Shown here: one piece after another, positions 11,301 through 21,014 of the stretch | Layout: every line of letters starts with the position of its first letter | How positions within the stretch are numbered: the stretch's first letter is position 1 | Assembly (NCBI GenBank): GCA_051294375.1 | Contig: CM119267.1 | Span: forward strand, 13,814,832 to 13,878,831 | Direction: 5' to 3' | DNA from: Paraspadella gotoi | Taxonomy: Eukaryota; Chaetognatha | Length of the DNA: 64,000 nt | Position numbers and translations under genes: made by a program | The notes under the pieces: model-generated | Databases searched by the model: none | Seen by the model: only the letters and a program-made list of their open reading frames with translations | What the model was told of the DNA's origin: nothing

Positions 11301-14300
11301 AATAATTTTTTGATTGAAAGCTTGCAGAGACCTGCTCTGTCATTATCTTGTAAGAGTGATGGAGGCCTTAAACCACCAAAGCTTGTCCAAAGTCAGGAGC
11401 AAGATAGCTTATTTATTAAATAAATATATAATTTTTATATTGGTGGTACCAATTTCATATAATTAAAAGAGAGAGAGAGAAAAAAAAGAGAAACTGGACA
11501 GCCGCTGCAAAGCTGAACTAGTCTATATATATAAAAATTGTTTTGTAAATAAAACGTAAATATATGAGTGTAGGAATTGAAATATAACAATTTAAAAGAC
11601 CTCAATGATGAGTAGCCTTATCTAAATTTTCAGCTTCTTATGGTTATACACTTGAGCTATTTTCAATGTTAAAACAGCGTGCCGATGACGATGATAACAA
11701 CGACTACGGTCAAAAGAAGCAGAAACGAATTAACATCTCGCCCAAGTCGGGCATTCGCCCGTCTGGCGAGATAAAAAAAAATAAGCGCCAAGCTTTCGAG
11801 CCGTACAATTTAATCAAGAAACCGTAGTAGAGAGGACGTATTATTTAAAAAAAAATCACCTGCATAGGCACGGCTTGGTGAGTTCCTGAGCATTTGTGCA
11901 ATACGTTATACACCGCGGGTCGCATTTTTTCGGATCGATCATGCAGAAACAAGCGTGGCGTCGGATCTTCCCGCGGTGATTGCGGTAAACGGCGCTCACG
12001 TTCTGATAGAGGTGGTCGGTGGGCGACAGCCGGTCCAACGGCGGCGGGCGGCGGGTGAGCGGCGGCGCCCAAGTCTGGGCGTATGTCGTGGGTTCGGAAT
12101 AGCCAAACGGCGTAGCCGTTCGGTTAATGGATAGGCCACCACCGGCGTCCCCGCTCGAAAAGGTCCCTAATGAGGCGAATGGCTGGGCCTGGTGATACTG
12201 ATATGCGTGCGAGTTTGACTTGAGCCGAGTTATCGGGACGCAGCTGTTTGTGTTCCAGTAGTTGTCGCAACTCATCCACGGCAACGGGTCCTGGACCGAA
12301 GCGAATACGTAGAGCAACGAATAGGCCAAGATGACGTTCTGGTAAAGGGCCAAGATTATGCAGAGACCGCACATGGCGTTGGCGATGCCGCTGGCGATCG
12401 GTATGCAGTTCCAAATGTCATTGGGCCCGTAGCCGGAGTACTGCCCGATCATCAGTTCCAGGTAATAGATGGGCAGGCCCACCAGGAGAGTCATGGCGAG
12501 GAACGGGATGAGGAAGACCACGCCGCCGTGAGTGTACATCAAGTAGGGGAATTTCCAGATGTTCGTCTAGTAAAAATAATGAATATGATTAATTTAACCC
12601 AAAAAAAATTCATTTAAGACAATGAAAAATGGCGTAACGTTACTGTTCCGTGCATAAAAAAAATCACTGTTCAATATTATTATATTTCTTTTTATTTTTC
12701 GAAACGTTATAGTTTCATATGTTGATATACAAAATATCAATGCAAAATCTTTTTTTGTTTTTTATATATGACTGAATATAGGGTGAAAGATGATAAAATT
12801 TATTTAAAAAGTTACTTATTCATATTTATTCATGGAATTGTAATAGAAAAAAATTTTAAAAATTAATAGTACCAATAGTTGTCTCAAATACCAAATGTCT
12901 CAAATAGATGGAAAAAACCTCATGTAAAAATTCTATCGGGGCTTACCAATGGCATCCTCCACGCCGATTGTTCTCAAATAATTTTTTTTATTTAATACAT
13001 TTGAAAGGGAAAAAAAGAAAATTCGGAATGCAGGTTGCAGAAAGGATACAGATAATCTGGACATACTGACATGAAAATCATGACCTTTTATATCTTGTGA
13101 ATTGGGGGCTGTAAGGAAACATAAAAAATTCGATCATTAAGTCAGTCAATGAACCCTTTCCAATGGGCTATTACGATAAATATTTTTTCTTAATAAAAAT
13201 GGATGATAAATAATAGAATTAAATTCCTTGCTATATTTAAAAGAAAATTATCAATACAATTTAATATAATGTCTTGCTTTGTCAAATATGTTGCCAGCGA
13301 TGTAATTTTTTAAAACTTTATTATGATAAATAAACAGTGTGTCAAGCTTTTTGTTTGCAGTTAAAGATAATGAAAAATAACGATTTTTTTACAGACAAGA
13401 AGGTAGACGTCCAGACTGTTTATATCAAGCTGAAAACATTTTTGTATTTATCATTTTTCATATTTAAAAAGACATTTTATCAAGCTACAACATAAATTTT
13501 TGCTTGTTTTTTACTTTAACTGAAAAATATAAGCAATTGTATGGAATAAAGAAAATTTAATAGTAATCAAAATGTAATTCATTCTTTCCTTTTTCAAATT
13601 ACAAAAGAAAAAGAAAAAAATTCAAATGCATTGAAATTTTTAAAGTAAAAAACTGTTATACTTTTAACTCTGATTTAAACAGAAGCTGTGTAAAGATTTA
13701 TGGATTTAATTTAATAAAACTTTTTTATAAAGGTGTCCCATGATTAGGGCTTTAATTTGATACCACCCCCATCTTGCTACCTCTTTTCTTTCAAAAGTTA
13801 TTTTAAAAAATAATTTTTTTTAAACTACGCAGTACAAATCTTTGTTAAAAATTTTTTTTGGCAAAGCGGTAAGTGGTAAGTGGTACAATACTTAAATTTC
13901 AAAATAAAATTTGAAAAAAATTTTTTCATCCTTTAGAAACATATCACTTTCAGATGTACCCATCGTATAATTATTATATATTATTTATGTCCCCAAAAAA
14001 GCTTAATTAGAAAAGTTGAAATTTTTTCAAATTGTTGAAAAAAAAGTTCGTCCGACCTATGCTCATTGAGAATAATGGTTTTGTATAGAAAATCAAAATA
14101 TCAAAAAAAAAAAATCAGCCTCTAGAAAAATTGAAAGGCTAGAGGCTAATTTTTTTAGAATTGCAAAATGTTTTTCCTAACTTGAAATCCAATATTCTCA
14201 AGTTTCAAAATATTTTTTTTCAAAATCATTCAATCAATTTTTTTTATTAATTTAAAATGTTTTTATGATGTTGTTTTTATTTGAAAGAATTGAAAAAAAG

Positions 14301-14903
14301 TGAAAAATATAGTAATTATATAAGGTTTTTGAATATACCACTAAAATATTAGATATTTAGACACAAGCGGAGTAAGCAGAGAAAACTTCCTATTCATAAA
14401 AAAAAAATAAAATGAATTTGTCATAGTTATTTAGATTAATTGACTAATTACAAGCTAATGATTTATATAAATTGAGTAAATGATGGGTAAAAAATATTCA
14501 TCTTGGTTTCGGTTAACTATTAAGTTATCGTTAAAGTTTTGTCTTAATAATATTAATATTCTTTTTCCATTTATAAAAGCAATGGTCTAAAATTTTGTAA
14601 GCATTTCGAGCTATATTGCTTCATCTAGTTAGCTTTTTTGTTGATGGTCAAGGGTTATGGACAGACACAGTAATGTCGAATAGTGTATATCGCACATATT
14701 ACCAAAAGTAAAAATCAATTAATTTGGCTCAGAAACAATTTTAAAGGGACAAAATCAGCACGAGACCGTTTCGCCACGTTATTTTTCATTGTGTTTCTGC
14801 CTACCGTATTAGCAGTGAATCCAATGATGCAAAGTAGAGATTGCCATCGAGTTTTGAACCGATCTTTGATCTTTGCCGCCTCGGGGTCCGCAGCTTTAGG
14901 CAT
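5702..14903 (-). CDS. SLC6-type sodium-coupled transporter, three-exon gene (full span)
   Basis: Spliced CDS: exon 1 14,903-14,805, exon 2 12,566-11,860, exon 3 8,360-5,702. Total 3,465 nt, giving 1,154 residues plus TGA. The product is a 12-TM plasma-membrane solute transporter of the neurotransmitter:sodium symporter family, which uses the sodium gradient to import amino acids, amines or osmolytes. Family marks seen: NIWKFPY in TM1, LELMIGQY in TM2, a C133/C142 pair in the second outer loop, PVEEYW before TM4, KGI and YFTAIVPY around TM4-5, SSLG and SYN in TM6, and an SECIS glutamate in TM10. The N-terminus is short (~19 residues before TM1), loop 2 is very long, and the tail after residue ~690 has ~460 residues. 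It is probably an invertebrate orphan SLC6; a relation to fly 'bloated tubules' is a guess. The substrate is unknown. Confidence 0.93.
8361..8796. other. Intron 2, 3' part
   Basis: AT-rich intron sequence next to the exon 3 acceptor. It contains a weak partial copy of repeat R at about 8,495-8,575, seen from the shared TATAAAAATTATCCATT arm. No nested gene was recognised. Confidence 0.5.
8797..9335. repeat. Intron 2 minisatellite (TTGATTGATGTAATAGTAA type)
   Basis: About 540 bases of imperfect tandem units of roughly 19-28 bases built on ATTGATTGATGTAATAGTA, drifting to ATTGATGCAATGATAGTCATTC in the second half. The unit drifts across the array, suggesting an old array. Tyr/Ile/Ser/Asn-rich open frames on the minus strand are products of the repeat. 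Confidence 0.85.
9478..9571 (+). repeat. 94-bp direct repeat, left copy
   Basis: Runs from TAATACTTAAG to GCCAGGTACTCTGGGAGTGA and recurs at 9,801-9,894 in the same orientation with roughly 85-90% identity by eye. Repeat R copy 2 lies between the two. Confidence 0.75.
9590..9756 (+). repeat. Dispersed short repeat R, copy 2
   Basis: Starts near GATTAAAAGCTCGCAGGGAC and runs through the TGGAGGCCTTAAACC core to ACCAATTTCATAAAATT. Closely similar to copy 3 at 11,318-11,465, including the TCATTATCTTGTAAGAGTGA segment. Confidence 0.8.
9801..9894 (+). repeat. 94-bp direct repeat, right copy
   Basis: Partner of 9,478-9,571. The pair encloses about 230 bases that include repeat R copy 2. The repeat does not begin TG or end CA, so an LTR-like origin is not supported. 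Confidence 0.75.
9895..10794. other. Intron 2, AT-rich, no gene seen
   Basis: AT-rich sequence without coding signal. Position ~10,679 matters: from here on the DNA is re-presented at 30,608 and, inverted, up to 56,432, so it is a breakpoint shared by two junctions. Confidence 0.5.
10795..11310 (+). repeat. ~500-bp interspersed AT-rich repeat, intron 2 copy
   Basis: Diverged copy of the segment at 13,310-13,825 in intron 1. Shared landmarks in the same order: GTGGGTCAAGCTTTTTGTTT, ACAGACAA.AAGGTAGAC, TGTAATTCA.TCTTTCCTTTTT, and AAAGGTGTCCCAT.ATTAGG. The two copies flank SLC6 exon 2 in direct orientation. No open frame is preserved. Confidence 0.8.
11318..11465 (+). repeat. Dispersed short repeat R, copy 3
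   Basis: Copy of repeat R in intron 2, followed by a short GA tract and CTGGACAGCCGCTGCAAAGC, a phrase that also occurs (CTGGACAGCCGTT) at 9,386 upstream of copy 2. Confidence 0.85.
11735..11772. other. GC-rich hairpin in intron 2
   Basis: A 38-base imperfect inverted repeat, ATCTCGCC...GGCGAGAT outside and GGGC-ATTC-GCCC inside, in AT-rich surroundings about 90 bases past the exon 2 donor on the transcribed (minus) strand. It recurs in both other copies of the block (31,652-31,688 and 55,352-55,388). It could form an RNA stem-loop in the pre-mRNA. Function unknown. Confidence 0.6.
11860..12566 (-). CDS. SLC6 gene, coding exon 2 (TM1b-TM3 and long outer loop 2)
   Basis: Residues 34-268 plus two bases of codon 269. 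The acceptor is TTTTTACTAG|ACGAAC and the donor TGCAG|GTGATT, phase 2, matching exon 3. It encodes the second half of TM1 (N35, the family's sodium-1 asparagine; K38 replaces the usual gate arginine), TM2 (~46-70), TM3 (~94-122) and outer loop 2. The loop has the conserved disulfide pair C133/C142, glycosylation sequons at N181 and N222, a Pro-rich stretch at 201-209 and a cysteine cluster (239, 241, 248, 252, 256, 266, 268). Broken copies of this exon lie at 31,779-32,463 and 54,560-55,261. Confidence 0.92.
12567..13309. other. Intron 1, 3' part, no gene seen
   Basis: AT-rich intron sequence upstream of the exon 2 acceptor on the minus strand. No other coding exon was recognised. Confidence 0.5.
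13310..13825 (+). repeat. ~500-bp interspersed AT-rich repeat, intron 1 copy
   Basis: Partner of 10,795-11,310 in the same orientation, clearly diverged (small indels and substitutions throughout). The terminal TTTGATACC(T/A) and TTTTCTTT.AAAAGTTAT segments are well kept. Confidence 0.8.
13826..14804. other. Intron 1, 5' part, no gene seen
   Basis: AT-rich intron sequence, ending (minus strand) at the GTAGGC donor of exon 1. Confidence 0.5.
14805..14903 (-). CDS. SLC6 gene, coding exon 1 (start and TM1a)
   Basis: The 33 codons start at an ATG in the context GTCAACATGC, a good arthropod start site, and end at a donor ACG|GTAGGC in phase 0. The residues before the splice, RWQSLLCIIGFTANT, align with the first half of SLC6 TM1. 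Joined to exon 2 they give exactly the spacing of the family motif GYAVGLGNVWRFPY, here GFTANTTNIWKFPY, which supports both the start exon and the junction. The glycine-rich unwound part of TM1 (G-L-G in most members) is N32-T33-T34 here. The intron after this exon is 2,238 nt long. Confidence 0.85.
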
Positions 14904-15020
14904 GTTGACGTCCGAAGGCGCAAGACGCAGCGCGAGCCTGTAGCCCCATTACAGTGCCTGCGCCTCTTCTCGCTTTTGGGGTTCTCTCTCACTCTCTCTC
15001 GCAGTTTTTTTATATATTTT
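14904..15020 (-). promoter_or_regulatory. Candidate SLC6 core promoter and 5' UTR
   Basis: Reading the minus strand toward the ATG at 14,903: a TATATAAAAAA box at about 15,016-15,006, then GAGAGAGAGTGAGAGAG (GAGA-factor-like), then GC-rich DNA to the start codon. A TATA box would place the start of transcription near 14,985 and leave a short 5' UTR of ~80 bases. No initiator was identified with confidence. A further upstream non-coding exon cannot be excluded. Confidence 0.35.
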
Positions 15021-16769
15021 TTTAAGCACTCCCTCTCTCTCGCTCGTCAAAAGGGGTGGGGGTTTTCCGTTCGCCCAACAGCACCTCTCCTCGTAACGCC
15101 AATCCTTTTTCTTAGATTTTTACATGATGGACGTGGCGTGAGCAGGCTTTAGGTTGAAATCGCCTGAAACGAGAGGAGAGAGAGAGTGACGCGTCTTTCT
15201 TTTGAGTTCGAGGGAATAGAGAAGAGCGAGAGAGAATAAAAAGGGAAGGACGTGTTTTGTAGTTTTCAATGTGCGGTAGAGTTGCGGATGACAAAAAGAT
15301 CTTCGGAGGGAGGAGGGGAGAGAGAGAGAGAGAGAGATAGGTTGTGGTTAGTATTGAAAATGAAAGAGAGATTTTTTTTCTGATCCGATAGAACAAAGTC
15401 TAACTTTATTCTCGACGGCACGCGCGACTCTAATCAGCACCGAAAATCCTTCGACCAGTCATTTACTTAATTGCATCGTGAAACCCAGAGAAAAAGCCGG
15501 CACCGGGGGCGAAGGCTGCGGGAGGCGTAGGGTCGACTCGCGGCGTCCGACGCCGCCCCGCCGCCAGTGGGGGGGAAAGGATTCGATGAACGCGCTCGCC
15601 ACGCGCCCTCTCGCGTTAGCCGGTCGACGAGGCGATTTTTTCTTTTCGTTTTTTTTCTCTCCCTCGTTTCTATGTTTTTATGTTATTTTTTCCTTCTGTC
15701 ATGTGTGTTTTTTTTTTGTTTTTTTTTGTCTTTCGCCCTTTTTTTTTCTTTATCGCGCGTCGACGACGAAGAGAGGGGTGAGAAAGGGGGAGAGGGGGTC
15801 GCTGAAGGAGCGAAAGAGCGTCGTCGTCGGTCACGATCGATTTTATCCTTCCAACGTGCGGAGTCGTTATTCCTTTTTATTCATTTCATTTTTCTTTTTT
15901 TTTTTTGTTTCTTTATATTTTTACTTGTTTTTTTTTTTTTTAACGGAAGGCAAACCGAAGAGAAAAAAAATAGAGCACTCGAGGTTACGTCCGTTTTTGG
16001 CACGAAAATGCGTTTTCTCAAATTATTATTCTTTTTATTATTGTTATTGTTGTTTTTGTTAATGTTATTATTATTATTATTATTATTTTTAATTTTGTGC
16101 TTTTTGTTGCTTTATGTTGGCTGAACCGATTCTTTACGTATTTGTTTATTTCACTTCGTTTGTCGCTTAGTTATTATTATTACTATTATATCCAGGAGCC
16201 TCTTTTAACGTTGGAACGGATTCCGAATTGGGCGCGATCTTGGACAAGGGCAGGTCTGAAAGAGGCACTGTGAAGGGCGGGAGGTTGGAGGCGCTGTGAT
16301 GGGGATTAATCCAAAGAGGCGGAGGATGTCTGGAAAGGGGCTAACTGCAAAAAAAGGTGTGGGGAGAGAAAAAGGAATTATAAGGTCATTATAATTAAAT
16401 TAGTCGATTTCGGCATCAACTTTGTCAATGTATCGAAGAACCCTTCGATCCTCTCTCACCATTCGCCGCCTTTTAAGATTCCTCGGCGTTCGCCGATCGC
16501 CGAACGACTTCCCCGGCGCTTCCCCGGCGTCGTCGTCTTTCCAGTCGAACGGGCGTGGTCGAAACGACGCCGCTGTCGCCGGGGGAGGCGGTCGTCATCG
16601 CCGCGTGGGGAGGCACGAGGTTAGCGCCGAAGGAGAAAATGGGGCGGGGAGGAAGGAGCCTTGAGAGTGGGCGAGGGAAGGGCGTCTTCGTCGTCGTAGT
16701 CGGAATTCACTCGCGTCCTTCATTACTCGTCATTTTCATCCTGAAGAATCGGGAGACACGGTGAGAAGG
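15021..16769. other. Upstream non-coding region, GC-rich patches and poly-T
   Basis: GA tracts at about 15,172-15,190 and 15,318-15,340, GC-rich patches at about 15,480-15,640 and 16,480-16,660, and long T-rich stretches at 15,630-16,110. The long open frames here are Phe/Leu-rich products of the T tracts. This block is repeated at ~35,020-36,660 and, inverted, at ~50,405-52,120. Confidence 0.45.
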
Positions 16770-17110
16770 AGAGTCTACAGAAAAAGTATACATGTGGATA
16801 AGGCGCTAAGTGGGCTGAAGAATACTATGCGTAACTTTTATGCCTCAGCAGCCATTGAACGGGTCCTGTACTTGGAACCAGGCTTGAGGGTTTTCCGCAC
16901 CCCCAAGGCGGCTTACGTTTCCCGCAGGGTAGGTTCCGGGTTGGGATTATAGTCGGTACCTAGTGGTCATGAGCTGATGGCTTTACTCAATGAGGCACAG
17001 GGTCACAACTGAAAGTGTCATGCTTATAGGCGGGGTGAACTTAGACAATTCCCGACTACATACATTATGACCTTTATGTTCTGAAGTAAATCTGTCGATT
17101 GCGATTCTTT
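16770..17110 (+). repeat. Dispersed repeat G (unknown element)
   Basis: A ~340-bp segment of balanced composition, unlike its neighbours. A truncated copy is at 1-54; block copies are at ~36,660-36,985 and ~50,080-50,405 (inverted). The inverted copy keeps an open frame of 87 codons (50,416-50,153) with VYRKSIHVDKALSGLKNT, and the copy here keeps the first ~60. I do not recognise the protein. It may be a SINE-like element or a gene fragment. Confidence 0.5.
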
Positions 17111-17250
17111 GTCGTCACTGGAAACCTGAGGCTCGAGGAAAAATTGGTGGCAAGAATCGTCAGCAAACTGTCTTTATCTCTTTCACAATTCTGAGGATAA
17201 TCAACGATCAAATACTAAACTCTCTGTCTCTATAAATCTGTATAATATAT

Positions 17251-18184
<934 letters not shown>

Positions 18185-18505
18185 GCTACCGGTTTTCACC
18201 GCGCGGCGGCAGGGCGATCGGCGGACGGTCGGCCCGCGGTCGTCGAGCCATCGAAACGCGCGCGTCGAGTCGTTTCCGTTTTCACTTTTTAGAGTCAGTG
18301 CGCGCTCTCGCACCGCGTCCGCGCTACCGGCCAATTACCCTCCGGCGGGGCGCGGCTTCGTGGTCGAAGCCGAAATGCACTGTGTGCCTCGTTCCTCGTC
18401 GCGTTGCGTAAATACAAGGAGCCTTTGTATTTTGTTCATTGTGCAATAAAAACGGTGGAGGATGTGGGGGGGGGGGTGGGAGGGCAAAAACGCGGACGAA
18501 GCCGC
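18185..18505. promoter_or_regulatory. GC-rich island with initiator-like motif
   Basis: A GC- and CpG-rich patch in AT-rich DNA, with an arthropod initiator-like TCAGT at ~18,293 and a CCAAT box at ~18,331. It recurs four times in the window (27,609-27,860, ~38,060-38,400 and ~48,670-49,000 inverted). No coding exon could be assigned. It might be a TATA-less promoter; this is a composition-based guess. Confidence 0.25.
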
Positions 18506-18886
18506 AGATTGACTTTTTATTGATTTTTAATACTTTTTTTAATTGAATCGTACTATTTTGAACATTCCGGTATTTTTCAATGAGGCGGAAAGACTGTGAT
18601 TTCTGTTTAGTGTTTGAGACGAGAGTTGTTTTTGTGTTGGGTTTTCGTTTCGTTCCCGTCTCATATTCCCTCCTAAAGACATTAAAAAACAGTCGTTAAA
18701 CCTTGGCAACTTCCTTCTTTGCGAACATAAATCAGCGTTGAGGGCCTTTATCCGCTTCCGTCCGTCGGCAGACCTTTCTCGAAAAAAAGCCTCTTTTTGC
18801 AACAACCCAAAAGACGGATTTCTCCAGGTTGTAGATTCGACCTCCGTCCCTCATTTGAATTTTATGAAACTTCTCTCTCATCTCTC

Positions 18887-18887
<1 letters not shown>

Positions 18888-18972
<85 letters not shown>
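18888..18972. repeat. (CT)n microsatellite
   Basis: CT tract of ~85 bases. Its block copies at 28,227-28,288, 38,784-38,864 and 48,215-48,307 differ in length and interruptions. Confidence 0.95.
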
Positions 18973-18975
<3 letters not shown>

Positions 18976-19231
18976 AAAAGTTAAAACATATCTCAGTACT
19001 CAGGTTAAACCACTAGTTACTCTCCTATATTTTGGAGTTCTAAGAAAATTTTGATTTGAACGTAATCGTATAAAATGCGATTTTTTTCAACCTCTTTTTA
19101 ACTCAGTTACGTCACTTTTCATAAGGTAGGTTCTTTTTAATCTCATTCCGTCCATCTGGCCAAGTCATAATCAACGGGCGCATTTTTAGTAGAGGATATC
19201 TATTTCGAAAACTTATTTGATTTTTTAAAAA

Positions 19232-19492
19232 TTATATTGTTTCAGAATCTACCCCGTATCCGTTCGCGTTGTGACTACAAATAAATGCGTACCATTTTTC
19301 ATTGGATAAATATTTTTTTAAATTTTCTTTCCTCATTGTATAGCAAGTACTGGACGTTTTATTATATTTTAATTTCATAAAATTCATTTGATGTTTACTT
19401 ATATAAAACAACCTTTCTTTAATAGTCATCCATTTCATCTTCATTAAAAAACTGAATCTTTTTTTAATAATTATTATAAATTGATTACTCAT
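19232..19492 (-). CDS. Small AT-rich open frame, unknown
   Basis: An 86-codon ATG frame on the minus strand rich in Lys, Asn, Ile and Phe, containing YLSNEKWYAFICSHN. A related but frameshifted frame is present in the inverted copy (47,753-48,046). No domain, signal peptide or neighbour supports a function, and AT-rich DNA of this length gives such frames by chance fairly often. It is listed mainly because the composition looks more protein-like than its surroundings. Confidence 0.15.
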   Translation of the reverse strand: MSNQFIIIIKKRFSFLMKMKWMTIKERLFYISKHQMNFMKLKYNKTSSTCYTMRKENLKKYLSNEKWYAFICSHNANGYGVDSETI

Positions 19493-19699
19493 TAATTTCT
19501 AAAATTATTAAAATTATTTATACTATTTAAATTAAAGAATTATCTGGGAATCCTTAAGATATAAATAATTATTCAAGAGAGTTAAGAACATGCCTCAGGA
19601 GTCAGGACAGCAATTTTTTTTAATTGACAACTTATATATAATGAATACTTAAGATTTACAATTAAAAAAATAAGTAAAAAATCATTACTCAGAAAATTA

Positions 19700-21014
19700 C
19701 TCAACATTACAATAGTTCAGATGCGCCACGTCAATGGCGCCGAGAGATTTTTCGACGCCGTTCACAACTTGTCTCATCCGGGAATCAAGACGTCGAAGTC
19801 GCTTATCTCTAAAAGATTTCGTCTGGCCCGGCGTCACGAGGACTTCGCCGCTTGGGCGCGGGCCTGCGCTCAAATGTCAAAGGTCGAGGGTCCGCGTCCA
19901 TGCCTCGGCGCCGCTGGAGAGTTTCGCCCCGCCTTCAGAAGATTTCCAACACGTTCATGTGGATCTAGTGGGACGCTGCCTGTCTCTCGCGGGGCCACAT
20001 ATCTCCTTACCGTGGTGGACCGGTTCTTCCGGTGACCAGAGGCGCCGACGGTGGTTCAAGCTTTCTCCATCGGATGGGTCGCGCGTTTTGGCGTTCCCCT
20101 CCACATAACGTCGGATCGCGGCGCTCAGTTTGTTTCCGAGCTATGGCGCCAACTGGCGGCGTCTCTGGGCGCCAACTTACACCATACGACGTCGTATTCA
20201 TCCTCAAGCAAACGGAATGGTGGAGATGTTCCACAGGGACCTCAAAGCGTCGCTTCGCGCCAAATTATCCGGCGCGGATTGGGTCGACAAGCTCCCTTGG
20301 GTCCTCCTGGGCCTCCGATCATCGCCCAAGGCCGACCTCAGGCTTCATCGGCAGGGTTGGTCTTCGGAGAAGATCTTGGCGCTCCCGGCCGAATTCGTCC
20401 CGGACGGCGCGCTGCCGCCCGATCCGGACGCGCTGCTGCGGACCCTGCGGCGCCGAGGTGGACGCCTTTCGACCAGTCGACGGGAACACGTCACGGAGAT
20501 CCCCCCAGAAGCTTCCAGACGGCCTTCAAAACTGCCATTTTGCTCTGGTGCGCCGCGACGCCCATCGCGGCCCTCTTGCCCAGTCTATGACGGCCCATAC
20601 GAAATCGTCTCTCGTGGCGCCAAGTTTTTCCGCCTCGACTTTGCCGGCCGCCTCGACGATGTCTCGGTCGACCGCCTCAAACTTTCGTCGATGACGCGGA
20701 CGGCGCTCCGACCGTCCCGATGTGGCTGATGATGAAGCCACTCAACCCACGTTGACGAGGATGCCACACAACCCGCCGTCGCAGATCCCGAGGCCCAACG
20801 TCTTCAACAAGCGCGAGGCCGACAAGGTTTCGTCGTCCACCTTTGCGCTATTCGAATCAAGCCTCCATTCTCTTATCGAGACGTCGTCTTGGGGGGGGCA
20901 GCTGAAGACGCTGTCGGATCCAACGACACGGAGAAAAGATTTCGCCTCAACGCTCATTGGCGGATCAAGCGAAAACTAACGAATCAGAAATCGACAAGAA
21001 ATAGCACAGACTAA
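19700..21014 (+). pseudogene. Ty3/gypsy-type integrase, broken (copy A)
   Basis: Remnant of a retroelement integrase: HNLSHPG (His half of the H2C2 zinc finger), VHVDLVG (first catalytic Asp, 19,962), SDRGAQF (second Asp, 20,114), and NGMVEM (catalytic Glu, 20,223), then a GPY-type module (DGPYEIVSR). The second Asp and Glu lie ~36 codons apart, fitting D,D-35-E. The frame breaks several times; an extra A at the Cys half of the zinc finger (CTCAAATGT) is shared by copies A, B and C, so that lesion is probably real. Upstream is AT-rich DNA without reverse transcriptase, protease, gag or LTR, so the element is truncated at its 5' side. Inactive as it stands. Confidence 0.85.

Noticed and set aside
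15480-16124. Phe/Leu-rich frames of 185-194 codons resembling membrane proteins
   Set aside because: They come from poly-T and TTATTA runs and change frame between copies.
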